A model generated the notes under the pieces. It saw nothing but the letters and a program-made list of their open reading frames with translations, had not been told where the DNA came from and did not search any database. The translations under genes and the position numbers were made by a program. Below are positions 44,793 to 52,470 of a DNA stretch of 64,000 nucleotides, piece by piece. The DNA lies in NCBI RefSeq assembly GCF_000422545.1, contig NZ_AULZ01000001.1, positions 186,001 through 250,000 on the forward strand, read 5' to 3'. Each line of letters starts with the position of its first letter. Within the stretch, counting starts at the first letter, position 1. The stretch comes from Desulfocurvibacter africanus subsp. africanus DSM 2603 (GTDB lineage: Bacteria > Desulfobacterota > Desulfovibrionia > Desulfovibrionales > Desulfovibrionaceae).

Positions 44793-44822
44793 AGAAAAGG
44801 GGGAGCCCACAGGCTCCCCCGG
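44793..44822 (-). terminator. Rho-independent terminator downstream of rplS
   Basis: On the minus strand the stem GGGGGAGCC / GGCTCCCCC with a TGTG loop is followed by CTTTTCTG. It lies between rplS and rnhB and should attenuate read-through into rnhB. Confidence 0.85.
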
Positions 44823-44836
44823 AAAGACGCTCTGCT

Positions 44837-45193
44837 CTAGGCTTCGGCAGTGGTGCGCTTGGTCTTGATGCGGGCAGCCTTGCCGCGCAGATTGCGCAGG
44901 TAGTAGAGGCGGCTGCGGCGCACGTTGCCTTCGGTGATCACTTCGATGCGCTCAATGAAGGGCGAATGCGTGGGGATGATGCGCTCCACGCCAACGCCGT
45001 CGGACACCTTGCGCACCGTGAAGGTGGAGTCGGTGGTGCCCTTGCGCATGCGGATCACGTTACCCTGGAAAACCTGAATGCGCTCTTTCTCGCCTTCGAT
45101 GATGCGCAGGTAGACCTTGACGGTATCGCCCGCCTTGAACTGAGGCAGGTCCAGGCGCAGGTGCTCGCGCTCGATGTTCTTGATGAGGTCCAT
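44837..45193 (-). CDS. rplS: 50S ribosomal protein L19
   Basis: 118 aa, standard length. Located at the 30S-50S interface. [20 protein letters not shown], the [19 protein letters not shown] core, [26 protein letters not shown] and [16 protein letters not shown] are diagnostic. It directly follows trmD in the cluster (48 bp between), the usual bacterial order rpsP-rimM-trmD-rplS. Confidence 0.98.
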   Translation of the reverse strand: MDLIKNIEREHLRLDLPQFKAGDTVKVYLRIIEGEKERIQVFQGNVIRMRKGTTDSTFTVRKVSDGVGVERIIPTHSPFIERIEVITEGNVRRSRLYYLRNLRGKAARIKTKRTTAEA

Positions 45194-45241
45194 GGCTCTC
45201 TCCTTATAAAATAACGCTCCGGTCAGGGCCGGTTGTTCTTC

Positions 45242-46564
45242 CTACCAGTAATCCGCCAGCAATCGGTCCAGACAAATTGCCACCGCCGACCGTACAGGCA
45301 GATGGTTGTACTCGTCCAGGCAGCGGATGGGCCGCAGCATTCCGTCCGCTTCGCTCAACACCTGGGGCGCCAAGCCGTGGCTGGTGCCGAATATCAGCAA
45401 CACGGGCCCTTCGGCAAGCCAGCGACGCACGTCGTCGGCCGCGAGTTGTTGCACCCTCGCCAGCTTTTGCCTGCCTTTGCCCTTGCGGGGCAAAGCCGCG
45501 CTGGTGGCCACAACCCGAGGCTTACGGCCCGTGCGGATCTCGATGTCCGCCACGGATGCCTCCAGACTCTCGCGCACGCATGCCAGTCGCAGGGCCTCCT
45601 GGCGATCTGGGTTGGACCGACCTCCGGGGCCGCCCACCCAATGGCCGAGAACCGACTCGGCCATCTCCTGCTGGTCCCGAAGCGGCGTGACCAGATAAAG
45701 ACCGGCTGCACCATACGTGCGGGAAACGCGGCTTATATCGTGAACATCCAGGTTTGTCAAAGAGACTGCTGTTATTCTTCCCGACTTGTCCAGCACCGGG
45801 TAGTGCACCAAGGCTACAAACAAGCCCCGACCAAGGCGCTGCCTGGGTTTGCCGCGCAGATAGGCCACATCCTCGCCGTCCAGCGGCGTCTCGGCCAGAA
45901 GCTCCGGCCGCACGGCCAGCGTGGTCTCCAGGGATTGCTGACGACGCCAGGCCGCGATGCGCGCGTGGTCGCCGGAGAGCAGGATCTCCGGCACGCGCAA
46001 TCCCTTGTATTCCTCGGGTCGCGTGTAGTGCGGGTATTCCAGCAGGCCGGCCGAAAAGCTTTCCTCCTCGCCCGAGCCCTCGTGTCCCATGAAGCCGGGC
46101 AGCAGCCGCGCCACGGCCTCCAGCAGGCACACGGCCCCTGCCTCGCCTCCGCTGAGCACATAGTCGCCGACAGAGACTTCCTCGATGGGGTGCAGCTCTG
46201 CCAGCCGAGCGTCGATACCCTCATAACGCCCGCACAGGAGCGTCAACCGTTCTTCGCCTGCCAGTTCGCGGGCCAGTGCCTGATTCAGTGGACGCCCGCG
46301 TGGCGAGAGCATGAGCACGCGGCCGGTGCCGCCGGAGGACTGCACGGACTCCATGGCCCGTTCCAGAGGGGCGAGCATCATGACCATGCCCGGCCCGCCG
46401 CCGTAAGGCCGGTCGTCCACGGTGCGATGGCGGTCAGTGGCGAAGTCGCGGGGATTCACCAGGGAGAACGACACTATGCCCTGCTCGCGGGCCTTGCCCA
46501 TGAGCGCGGTGGTGAGCGGCGAGTCGAAGAACTCGGGGAAGAGGGTGATGACTGTAAAATGCAC
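45242..46564 (-). CDS. trmD: tRNA (guanine-N1)-methyltransferase TrmD fused to a second SPOUT RNA methyltransferase domain
   Basis: 440 aa from a GTG at 46564, with AAGGA in front and the HFTVITLFPEFFDSP opening. Residues 1-240 are TrmD, which methylates G37 of tRNAs: DDRPYGGGPGMVM, LLCGRYEGIDARL, VSVGDYVLSGGEAG with the AdoMet knot, and PHYTRPEEYKGLRVPEILL. Residues about 255-440 are a PF09936-like SPOUT domain of unknown substrate: LFVALVHYPVLDKSGRI, LTNLDVHDISRVSRTYGA, VTPLRDQQEMAESVLGHWV, VLLIFGTSHGLAPQVL. The fusion is about twice the length of E. coli TrmD. The gene sits between rimM and rplS. Confidence 0.94.
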   Translation of the reverse strand: MHFTVITLFPEFFDSPLTTALMGKAREQGIVSFSLVNPRDFATDRHRTVDDRPYGGGPGMVMMLAPLERAMESVQSSGGTGRVLMLSPRGRPLNQALARELAGEERLTLLCGRYEGIDARLAELHPIEEVSVGDYVLSGGEAGAVCLLEAVARLLPGFMGHEGSGEEESFSAGLLEYPHYTRPEEYKGLRVPEILLSGDHARIAAWRRQQSLETTLAVRPELLAETPLDGEDVAYLRGKPRQRLGRGLFVALVHYPVLDKSGRITAVSLTNLDVHDISRVSRTYGAAGLYLVTPLRDQQEMAESVLGHWVGGPGGRSNPDRQEALRLACVRESLEASVADIEIRTGRKPRVVATSAALPRKGKGRQKLARVQQLAADDVRRWLAEGPVLLIFGTSHGLAPQVLSEADGMLRPIRCLDEYNHLPVRSAVAICLDRLLADYW

Positions 46565-46870
46565 TTCTGGTCCTTGGGCACAACCGGTCAAACGGCGAGC
46601 AGGCTTTGAGGAAAACGACCGCTTGGCAATCCGTCAACAAACAGGCTGTGCGGGCCTTGTTGGCTCGCCGGTTGCGAAGCAGCCGCGAACAATGATGGAG
46701 CATTGCTCAACCATTATGAAATTGAAAATAGTCAAAACGACTCTCTCCAACAGTTTGCCAAGAACAGGGCAGCTCTCAACGCGCTACAGGGACTATCTCA
46801 AGTAAGTACTCAAAACAAGCCGTTCGGCGCACCAGAAAGCGATATTACTCGAGAAGTGCCGGCAGCCGAC
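46565..46870. other. Intergenic region upstream of trmD, with a weak plus-strand frame
   Basis: AT-richer stretch leading into a MITE. A plus-strand frame opening at a TTG (46703) reads KNRAALNALQGLSQVSTQNK and ends inside the MITE, so it may be a gene tail cut by the insertion; without a ribosome binding site I do not call it. No RNA gene seen. Confidence 0.35.
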
Positions 46871-46999
46871 TGGAGCATTTGCTTTTAAAAATGCTCTGCA
46901 AGCCATGCGTCGGCATGGCTTGCCGCCACGTAGGCGTAGGCGCAATTCACTTGCGCCGTCAACGCCGGAGCGGGCGTTGTAAAACGCAATCTGCTCTAG
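46871..46999 (+). mobile_element. MITE-like element, family A, copy 4 (129 bp)
   Basis: Starts TGGAGCATTTGCTTTTAAAA and ends AACGCAATCTGCTCTA, with the family hairpins intact. It is almost identical to copy 3 at 11691 through the central 90 bp. It lies between the trmD start and a small AT-rich gene at 47089. Confidence 0.85.
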
Positions 47000-47045
47000 A
47001 GAGGACACTGGCTACGCGGAAAAATCGGAAACAGTAAATGGACTT

Positions 47046-47073
47046 TTGTCAGAAGTCATGCGATAGTTATAGT
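47046..47073 (+). promoter_or_regulatory. Putative promoter of the small AT-rich gene
   Basis: TTGTCA (47046-47051) and TATAGT (47068-47073) with a 16-bp spacer. The expected start would leave a very short leader before AGGAG at 47079. Confidence 0.4.
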
Positions 47074-47088
47074 GTTATAGGAGTAAGA

Positions 47089-47316
47089 ATGAAAAAAGCT
47101 TTCAAGCACTTGGATTATATCATAGATCCCACTCCGTATAAAACGGAGGACGGGCGCTATACCGCTTCGGGCAGTATTTATCCGGAGGGGCATCCAGAAG
47201 ACGGCAGGTACTACGATGTAATAACCATTGCGCCCAAGTCGTTTTCGACGATCGATAAGGCGACGAACATCTTCATCGTTTTCGCGAAGATGCGCATTGC
47301 TTCCGGCGCAATATAG
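47089..47316 (+). CDS. Small AT-rich gene, hypothetical protein
   Basis: 75 aa from the ATG at 47089, with AGGAG five bases upstream and a plausible promoter before it. Sequence opens KKAFKHLDYIIDPTPYKTED and contains GRYTASGSIYPEGHPEDG and a closing hydrophobic AKMRIASGAI. It is far more AT-rich than its surroundings, and a MITE lies 90 bp upstream, which suggests acquired DNA inserted between trmD and rimM on the opposite strand. No family recognised with confidence. Confidence 0.6.
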   Translation: MKKAFKHLDYIIDPTPYKTEDGRYTASGSIYPEGHPEDGRYYDVITIAPKSFSTIDKATNIFIVFAKMRIASGAI

Positions 47317-47442
47317 CCTGACCTGCATCTTCCCTGTCCCGCACCGACGTCCCTGGTCTCCCTGGCCTTATAGGTCCGCTGGCGGTTCCCTGCAGATGAA
47401 GCCGAGGGACTGTTATTCGCTGTTGTCTCGGAGCAACAGGAT

Positions 47443-47988
47443 TCAACCGTCAGCCTCTTCCTTCTTCAGGTACAGGTCCAGCAACCCTGGCGGTGGGGCG
47501 ATAGTCACTGTGCCGGCTTCCAGATCGATGTTCGGGACCAGTTCCGGGACGGCCGGGAAGAGGACTTCCTCGCCCTTGTCCGTGGTGATGGACCACAACT
47601 CCTGAGGTTCGAGAATGAAATCGGTGATGGTGCCCAGGCGGCTGCCGTCTTCCAGAAGCACGGTCAGTCCCTGCAGGTCGTGCAGGTAGACTCCGCCTTC
47701 CTCGGGCGCGGGCAGCTCGGATTCCTTGAGCAGCACCTCGGCTCCGCGCCAAGCGTCGGCCTGGTCGCGCCCATCTATGCCCGTGAGCCAGAGCAGCACA
47801 CGATCCTGGTGTCCGCGCCAAGCGCGAATCTGGAAACGCTTCGGCCTGCCGCCGGCGGTAGAAAGCCAGACGTGACCCACTTCATCCAATAGCAAGGGGG
47901 AGTCAGCGTAATACTTTACGCTAAACTCCCCCTTGAGTCCGTGCGACTTGGCCACCTCGCCGATCAGAACCCATTCGGTATCAGGCAT
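47443..47988 (-). CDS. rimM: Ribosome maturation factor RimM
   Basis: 181 aa. Assists 30S subunit maturation through ribosomal protein S19. The N-terminal RimM barrel begins VLIGEVAKSHGLKGEFSVKY and includes VLLWLTGIDGRDQADAWRGAEVL; the C-terminal PRC-barrel domain includes YLHDLQGLTVLLEDGSRLGT, LWSITTDKGEEVLFPAVPEL and the LLDLY end. In most bacteria the cluster reads rpsP-rimM-trmD-rplS; here a KH protein and the AT-rich insert (46565-47316) lie between genes, so rimM and trmD are separated by almost 900 bp. Confidence 0.96.
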   Translation of the reverse strand: MPDTEWVLIGEVAKSHGLKGEFSVKYYADSPLLLDEVGHVWLSTAGGRPKRFQIRAWRGHQDRVLLWLTGIDGRDQADAWRGAEVLLKESELPAPEEGGVYLHDLQGLTVLLEDGSRLGTITDFILEPQELWSITTDKGEEVLFPAVPELVPNIDLEAGTVTIAPPPGLLDLYLKKEEADG

Positions 47989-48018
47989 GGGATATCCTTA
48001 CGGCGAGGCCGTGCGAGC

Positions 48019-48252
48019 TTATTCCAGGATCTCGAGAACCGAGCGCTTCCTGGCCTTGGTGGACGCCGCGCCCAGAATGGTGCGCATGGCGCGGGCGGTC
48101 CTGCCCTGCTTGCCGATGACCTTGCCGAGATCTTCTTTGGCCACCTTAAGTTCGATGACGGAGGTCTGCTCACCCTCGATTTCGTGAACGCTCACTTCAT
48201 CCGGATTATCAACCAGCGATCTGGCGATATACTCGACGAGATCTTTCAGCAT
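48019..48252 (-). CDS. khpA: KhpA-like KH-domain RNA-binding protein
   Basis: 77 aa from the ATG at 48252 (GAGGG upstream). A single KH domain: [20 protein letters not shown], then [20 protein letters not shown] with the GKQG loop, [13 protein letters not shown]. Formerly YlqC/UPF0109. Known members bind small RNAs and influence cell division in Gram-positives; the usual place in the operon between rpsP and rimM is kept. The gene starts 89 bp after rpsP. Confidence 0.95.
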   Translation of the reverse strand: MLKDLVEYIARSLVDNPDEVSVHEIEGEQTSVIELKVAKEDLGKVIGKQGRTARAMRTILGAASTKARKRSVLEILE

Positions 48253-48340
48253 GCTACCCTCCAACAGGTCGGTTCAGCTGTCACGCGAGCGGCGACAATC
48301 CGGGGCGCTTTCTGATCTGCTCGGGGGTGGGACGCCGCGC

Positions 48341-48580
48341 CTACTCTCCTGCCTTGCGGAGCAGGGCGCGCACGGTGTCCGAAGGCTGCGCGCCCCGGTC
48401 CATCCACTTCTGCACTTTTTCTTTATTAATCGTGATTTCCGCCGGGTCAACCATGGGATTATAGTGTCCCACGAAGTCCAGAGCGCGGCCGTCGCGGCGC
48501 GTGGCGCTATCCACGGCCACGATGCGGTAGAAAGGACGCTTCTTGGAACCCATGCGGGTCAGTCTGAGCTTGAGAGCCAT
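48341..48580 (-). CDS. rpsP: 30S ribosomal protein S16
   Basis: 79 aa. [20 protein letters not shown] is a canonical S16 start, followed by [27 protein letters not shown] and a short [11 protein letters not shown] end. S16 stabilises 16S rRNA in the body of the 30S subunit. It lies 63 bp downstream of ffh. Confidence 0.97.
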   Translation of the reverse strand: MALKLRLTRMGSKKRPFYRIVAVDSATRRDGRALDFVGHYNPMVDPAEITINKEKVQKWMDRGAQPSDTVRALLRKAGE

Positions 48581-48643
48581 ACGTCTTACCCCCGTACTAT
48601 TGGAGTCTATTCTGGTGGCTTGAAAAATGGCAAGAGAAAGTCA

Positions 48644-50170
48644 CTATCGCTTCTTCTTGCGTTTCTTCCGATCGTTCTTCTTCTTTTTGGTAAAGGCCGA
48701 CTTGGGCAGGGCCTTGGCGCCTTCACCTTCCATGCCCGGCATTCCGGGCATACCCGGCATACCGGGGAATCCGTCCATGCCAGCAGGCATTTTGGGCATG
48801 CGCATGCCCGGAGGCAGGCCGCGCCCGCCAGGCATCTTTGGCATCTGGGGCATGCCGCCTTTGGGCGCCTTGCCGCCCATAACCTGCTGCATCATCTTGC
48901 GCATCTGGTCGAAATTCTTCACCAGCTGGTTGACCTGCTCCAGGCTGGTGCCCGAGCCAGCCGCGATGCGCCTGCGACGGCTGACGTTGAGCACTTCGGG
49001 CTTGCGGCGCTCCTCCATGGTCATGGAGCTGATGATCGCCTCTACCCGCTTCATCTCCTTCTCATGCACGCTCATCTCGCCCAACTGCTTGGTGAGTTTG
49101 CCCATGCCGGGAATCAGCTTGAGCAGACCCTCCAGGGAGCCGAGCTTCTTGAGCCGGCGCATCTGGGTGCGGAAGTCCTCGAAGTCGAAGGACGCCTTCT
49201 GGAACTTCTTGCCCAGTTCCTGGGCCTCGTCCTCGCTGAACTCGCCCTGGGCCTTCTCGATGAGCGTGAGCACATCGCCCATGCCGAGGATGCGCGAGGC
49301 GATGCGATCCGGGTGGAAGACCTCCATTTCGGAGAGCTTCTCGCCCATGCCCACGAACTTGACCGACTTGCCCGTGACGCTCTTGATGGACAGGGCCGCG
49401 CCGCCGCGGGCGTCGCCATCCATCTTGGTCAGCACCACGCCCGAGATTTCGAGTTTGGCGTCGAAGCTCTGGGCCACGTTCACGGCATCCTGGCCGGTCA
49501 TGGCGTCGGCCACGAACAGGATCTCGCGCGGGCTCACGGCGGCCTTGATGTTGGCCAACTCCTCCATGAGCCGCTCGTCGATATGCAGGCGGCCCGCGGT
49601 ATCGAAGAGCACGAGGTCGTAGCCCTTGTCCTTGGCGACCTGGAGGGCGTCCCGGCAGATGTCCACCGGGTTCATGTCCGTGCTGGACGGATATACCGGC
49701 ACGTCGATCTGCGCGCCGAGCTTGGTCAACTGGTCGATGGCCGCGGGACGATACACGTCGGCCGGGACCAGGAACGGCTTCATCTTGTGCTCGCGCCGCA
49801 GATACAGCGCCAGCTTGCCGGCCGAGGTGGTTTTGCCCGAACCCTGCAGGCCGACCATCATGACAGTCAGGGGCTTAGAGCCCTTGACGTCGAAGGCCGA
49901 GGTCTTGCCGCCCAGAAGCTCCACGAGCTCGTCATGGACAACCTTGACCACCTGTTGCCCAGGCGTCAGGCTGCCCTGCACGTCCTGACCGAGCGCCTTT
50001 TCGCGCACCCGGTCCACGAACTGCTTGACGACCTTGAAGTTGACGTCCGCCTCCAGGAGCGCAAGACGCACTTCGCGCAAGCCTTCCTGGATATTCTCCT
50101 CGGTCAGGCGGCCCTGACCCTTGAAGCGCTTGAATACGGACTCTAGGCGGTCGCTCAGGCTTTCGAACAA
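48644..50170 (-). CDS. ffh: Signal recognition particle protein Ffh
   Basis: 508 aa from a TTG at 50170, placed by GGAGG six bases upstream and by the standard LFESLSDRLESVFKRFKGQG opening. With 4.5S RNA it delivers signal-sequence nascent chains to FtsY and the translocon. N domain to about 85, GTPase G domain with GLQGSGKTTSAGKLA, DTAGRLHIDERLM and TKMDGDARGG, then the methionine-rich M domain (KLTKQLGEMSVHEKEMKR, SRRRRIAAGSGTSLEQVNQL, MRKMMQQVMGG). The C-terminus is a long Met-Pro-Gly-rich tail with a poly-basic end. First gene of the minus-strand ribosome cluster. Confidence 0.97.
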   Translation of the reverse strand: MFESLSDRLESVFKRFKGQGRLTEENIQEGLREVRLALLEADVNFKVVKQFVDRVREKALGQDVQGSLTPGQQVVKVVHDELVELLGGKTSAFDVKGSKPLTVMMVGLQGSGKTTSAGKLALYLRREHKMKPFLVPADVYRPAAIDQLTKLGAQIDVPVYPSSTDMNPVDICRDALQVAKDKGYDLVLFDTAGRLHIDERLMEELANIKAAVSPREILFVADAMTGQDAVNVAQSFDAKLEISGVVLTKMDGDARGGAALSIKSVTGKSVKFVGMGEKLSEMEVFHPDRIASRILGMGDVLTLIEKAQGEFSEDEAQELGKKFQKASFDFEDFRTQMRRLKKLGSLEGLLKLIPGMGKLTKQLGEMSVHEKEMKRVEAIISSMTMEERRKPEVLNVSRRRRIAAGSGTSLEQVNQLVKNFDQMRKMMQQVMGGKAPKGGMPQMPKMPGGRGLPPGMRMPKMPAGMDGFPGMPGMPGMPGMEGEGAKALPKSAFTKKKKNDRKKRKKKR

Positions 50171-50484
50171 AATTTGCCTCCGGCGGCCAGGGGATGGGAT
50201 ACTCCGAAAGGGCTGTTTCCCCTGCCCCAATCCAACCCTTACATGCTTTCCGGTGCCGCTTCGCGAACGGGTTGGCCGAAATCCTCATGGAAGCGAGTCA
50301 GGCCCTAAAAAGCAAGACGGTGATTGTTAAGGAATATAGAAAAGGAAGTCAACCAGGCAGGTTCAGGAATTTCAACCCTGGTCAAAGCGGCCATGACGAA
50401 TTATCATCTTGCCATGGTCGGGATAATCCTGCATTATTCCACGCCCTTTAATCCCTCAAAAAAGCTAATTTGTTAACATATCCT
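50171..50484. other. Divergent intergenic region between ffh and the GAF protein gene
   Basis: Contains the ffh leader and no recognisable gene. An imperfect palindrome around 50359-50384 (GGCAGGTTC...CAACCCTGG) could be a protein site. No tRNA fold is found. Confidence 0.35.
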
Positions 50485-51723
50485 ATGCCGTATCTGCCGT
50501 CTACCCACAATGCTCTGCCCCCTGGGGCCCTCGCCAAACGTGAATCCGTCCGCCAGCGGATTCTGGAACTCTTTGCAGCGGCGCCCAGGGAAGTTCAAGG
50601 CTCCATTCTGGGGCTCTTTGCTCTCGCCAGAGCCAGTCTTGATTTCCGTCGCCCCGAACTGGCCGCCGCGGAAAGAGACGTGCCAGTGTCCGACTGGCCC
50701 TCGCTGCTGGCCCTGCTGACCTCCGTGAGCCTGTCCGGCGAAGCGAGTTCGGGCCTGCCCAGCGCCAAGCGCCTGGAGAAACGTTGCGCCCAGCTCAAGC
50801 GCCTGCACGAGCACAGCCTGCTGATGATCGAAATAATGTACGAGCTCGTCAACGCGGGACATGAATTCCCCACGGGCCACGATATCCTGGAGGAAAGCGC
50901 CGGCATCCTCATGCGCGAACTGGGCGCGGACCTGTACGTCTGCCGGCTGCGCCAGCCGGACGGAAGCTGGGAGAACATCGCGGCCGACACGGCCAGGGGG
51001 CAGGCCACGCCGGTCTTCGTGCGCTACATGGAGGAGACGCATCCGCACCATCCGGTCATGCGCGCCGTCCTGGGCCATGACGGCGACAAGGCCTTCATCA
51101 TGTCCAACAACCTGCGCGGCTCCGAGGCAGGCGGCGAATCCCTGGACTGCACGCCCTACCAGGAAGGCTACCGCTCGCGTCTGTCCTTCATCTTGCGCGA
51201 CGCTTCGCACAAGGCCTTCGGTCTGATCATGCTCTACGACCGGCGGGAAGGCTATTTCCGGCGCTACGAGTCGGGCTTCCTGGACGACTGCGCCAAGATT
51301 GTCTCGCTCACCGTGGAACGTCGCCTGGAAGCCGGCCAGGACGCCCTGGCCAAAGCGGCCGGAGGCATGGCCCACGTTGGCAACAATGTACTCGGCATCA
51401 TCAAGAACAATGTGGAGATCGTGGCCGAGGAACTGGACGAGTTCAAGAAGGAGTTCGGCCTTGGCCTAGCCGATGCCGAGGCGCTGGAACACAACCCGGC
51501 CTTCCATTACCTGCTCTCGTCCCTCAAGGTCGAGCAGAAGGTCGCCTACCTCAATACAGCCCTGGAAGGCGTGCAGCGCTTGAAGCGGGCCATCCAGCGC
51601 CTGAACGACTCGGTCCATCATCCGGTGATCATGCCCTATACACGGCAAGGCGAGGAGGTCCTCGACCTGGAGCCCGAGCGCCAGACCCAATTGCGCGGGA
51701 CCGTTGTCCATCGCACGGCCTGA
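50485..51723 (+). CDS. GAF-domain protein with histidine-kinase-like dimerisation helix and no ATPase domain
   Basis: 412 aa from the ATG at 50485 (a TTG at 50470 is an alternative; neither has a good ribosome site). Residues about 105-285 look like a GAF domain: HSLLMIEIMYELVNAGHEFP, LMRELGADLYVCRLRQPDG, FIMSNNLRGSEAGG, LSFILRDASHKAFGLIMLYD. Then LEAGQDALAKAAGGMAHVGN, NVLGIIKNNVEIVAEELDEF resembles a DHp helix with a His in the phospho-acceptor position, and the remaining 100 residues lack any HATPase motif. It may be a phosphotransfer or sensor partner, or a degenerate kinase. Followed by a terminator. Confidence 0.55.
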   Translation: MPYLPSTHNALPPGALAKRESVRQRILELFAAAPREVQGSILGLFALARASLDFRRPELAAAERDVPVSDWPSLLALLTSVSLSGEASSGLPSAKRLEKRCAQLKRLHEHSLLMIEIMYELVNAGHEFPTGHDILEESAGILMRELGADLYVCRLRQPDGSWENIAADTARGQATPVFVRYMEETHPHHPVMRAVLGHDGDKAFIMSNNLRGSEAGGESLDCTPYQEGYRSRLSFILRDASHKAFGLIMLYDRREGYFRRYESGFLDDCAKIVSLTVERRLEAGQDALAKAAGGMAHVGNNVLGIIKNNVEIVAEELDEFKKEFGLGLADAEALEHNPAFHYLLSSLKVEQKVAYLNTALEGVQRLKRAIQRLNDSVHHPVIMPYTRQGEEVLDLEPERQTQLRGTVVHRTA

Positions 51724-51794
51724 GCAGCCCGGATCACGGCGGGCCATGGCGCGAATTTAAGGGCAAGCGCCAGTCTCTATCTAGAATGTCATGA

Positions 51795-51829
51795 AGCCCC
51801 GCCTGGAGTACGCACCTGGCGGGGTTTTC
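51795..51829 (+). terminator. Rho-independent terminator
   Basis: CCCCGCC / GGCGGGG stem (51797-51824) followed by TTTTCTTTC, on the plus strand. It terminates the GAF protein gene before the convergent NTF2-like gene. Confidence 0.85.
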
Positions 51830-51831
51830 TT

Positions 51832-52284
51832 TCAGAACTCGTCGCGGATGATGCGCCAGCCCCGGATCGTCTTGGCCAGGCCGAAGGAACCCGAAAAGCT
51901 CTTGGAGAAGATGCTTTGCTCGGCCGTGACGGAAATCACGATTTCGGCGCGCCGATCAGACATTCTCAGCTCCTCGATGTCGTGGCTCGTGATGCGCGCG
52001 CCGCGCTCCTCGTAGTCGTCCAGCTTTTTCTGAAGCCTGGCGGCGTACCTGTCCACGCTGACCCACTCATCCTCGGAGAGGTCATCCACCTTGATGCGAG
52101 CATGATCGGCATACAAATCAAGGAGGCACTCCGTGTCGCGCGCGTTGAAGCATTGGATATAGCGTGAGATGAGTCCGCTGATCGCCGCGCGGTCGTTGCC
52201 TTGCGCGGTCATGGCGGGTCGGTCCGGGTCCGCGAGCATGGCCAGGATGATGAGCGCGGCCAAAATGGGCATGAAGCGGGGCAT
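51832..52284 (-). CDS. Secreted NTF2/SnoaL-like protein
   Basis: 150 aa from the ATG at 52284 with AGGAG eight bases in front (a GTG at 52290 would add two residues but is too close to that site). Signal peptide (PRFMPILAALIILAMLADPD). The mature part has the NTF2 layout: RAAISGLISRYIQCFNARDT, LLDLYADHARIKVDDLSEDE, HDIEELRMSDRRAEIVISVT and the closing TIRGWRIIRDEF. It resembles the cytosolic 134-aa protein at 6.4 kb only in fold. Function is unknown. Confidence 0.75.
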   Translation of the reverse strand: MPRFMPILAALIILAMLADPDRPAMTAQGNDRAAISGLISRYIQCFNARDTECLLDLYADHARIKVDDLSEDEWVSVDRYAARLQKKLDDYEERGARITSHDIEELRMSDRRAEIVISVTAEQSIFSKSFSGSFGLAKTIRGWRIIRDEF

Positions 52285-52470
52285 GGACACGTCTCCTGGC
52301 CCCGAATGAAGGGGCTCGGATCAGTCTAGCCCGTCCAGCGGATCATAGGCAATGGGAAAGCCGCCCCGACCATCACCATCATCAGCGGAAGCCTGCCCAG
52401 ACCCGCAACCGCTTTCACCGCCCCGGCCTTGCTCGGGCGGCTCGACCAGCCGCCACTTGCCGGTCTTTTG

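Noticed and set aside
44772-44810. Upstream GTG start for rnhB
   Set aside because: It lies within the rplS terminator hairpin; the GTG at 44771 has AGGAGG at the proper distance.
45233-46609. Long plus-strand open frame opposite trmD
   Set aside because: Antisense shadow with Gln/His-rich sequence and no recognisable domain, whereas trmD is unambiguous.
46703-46888. Sixty-codon plus-strand frame running into a MITE
   Set aside because: TTG start without a ribosome binding site; could be a truncated gene tail but cannot be supported.
48251-50146. Long plus-strand open frame opposite ffh and rpsP
   Set aside because: His/Leu/Ala-rich antisense of conserved genes in GC-rich DNA; no ribosome binding site or motif.
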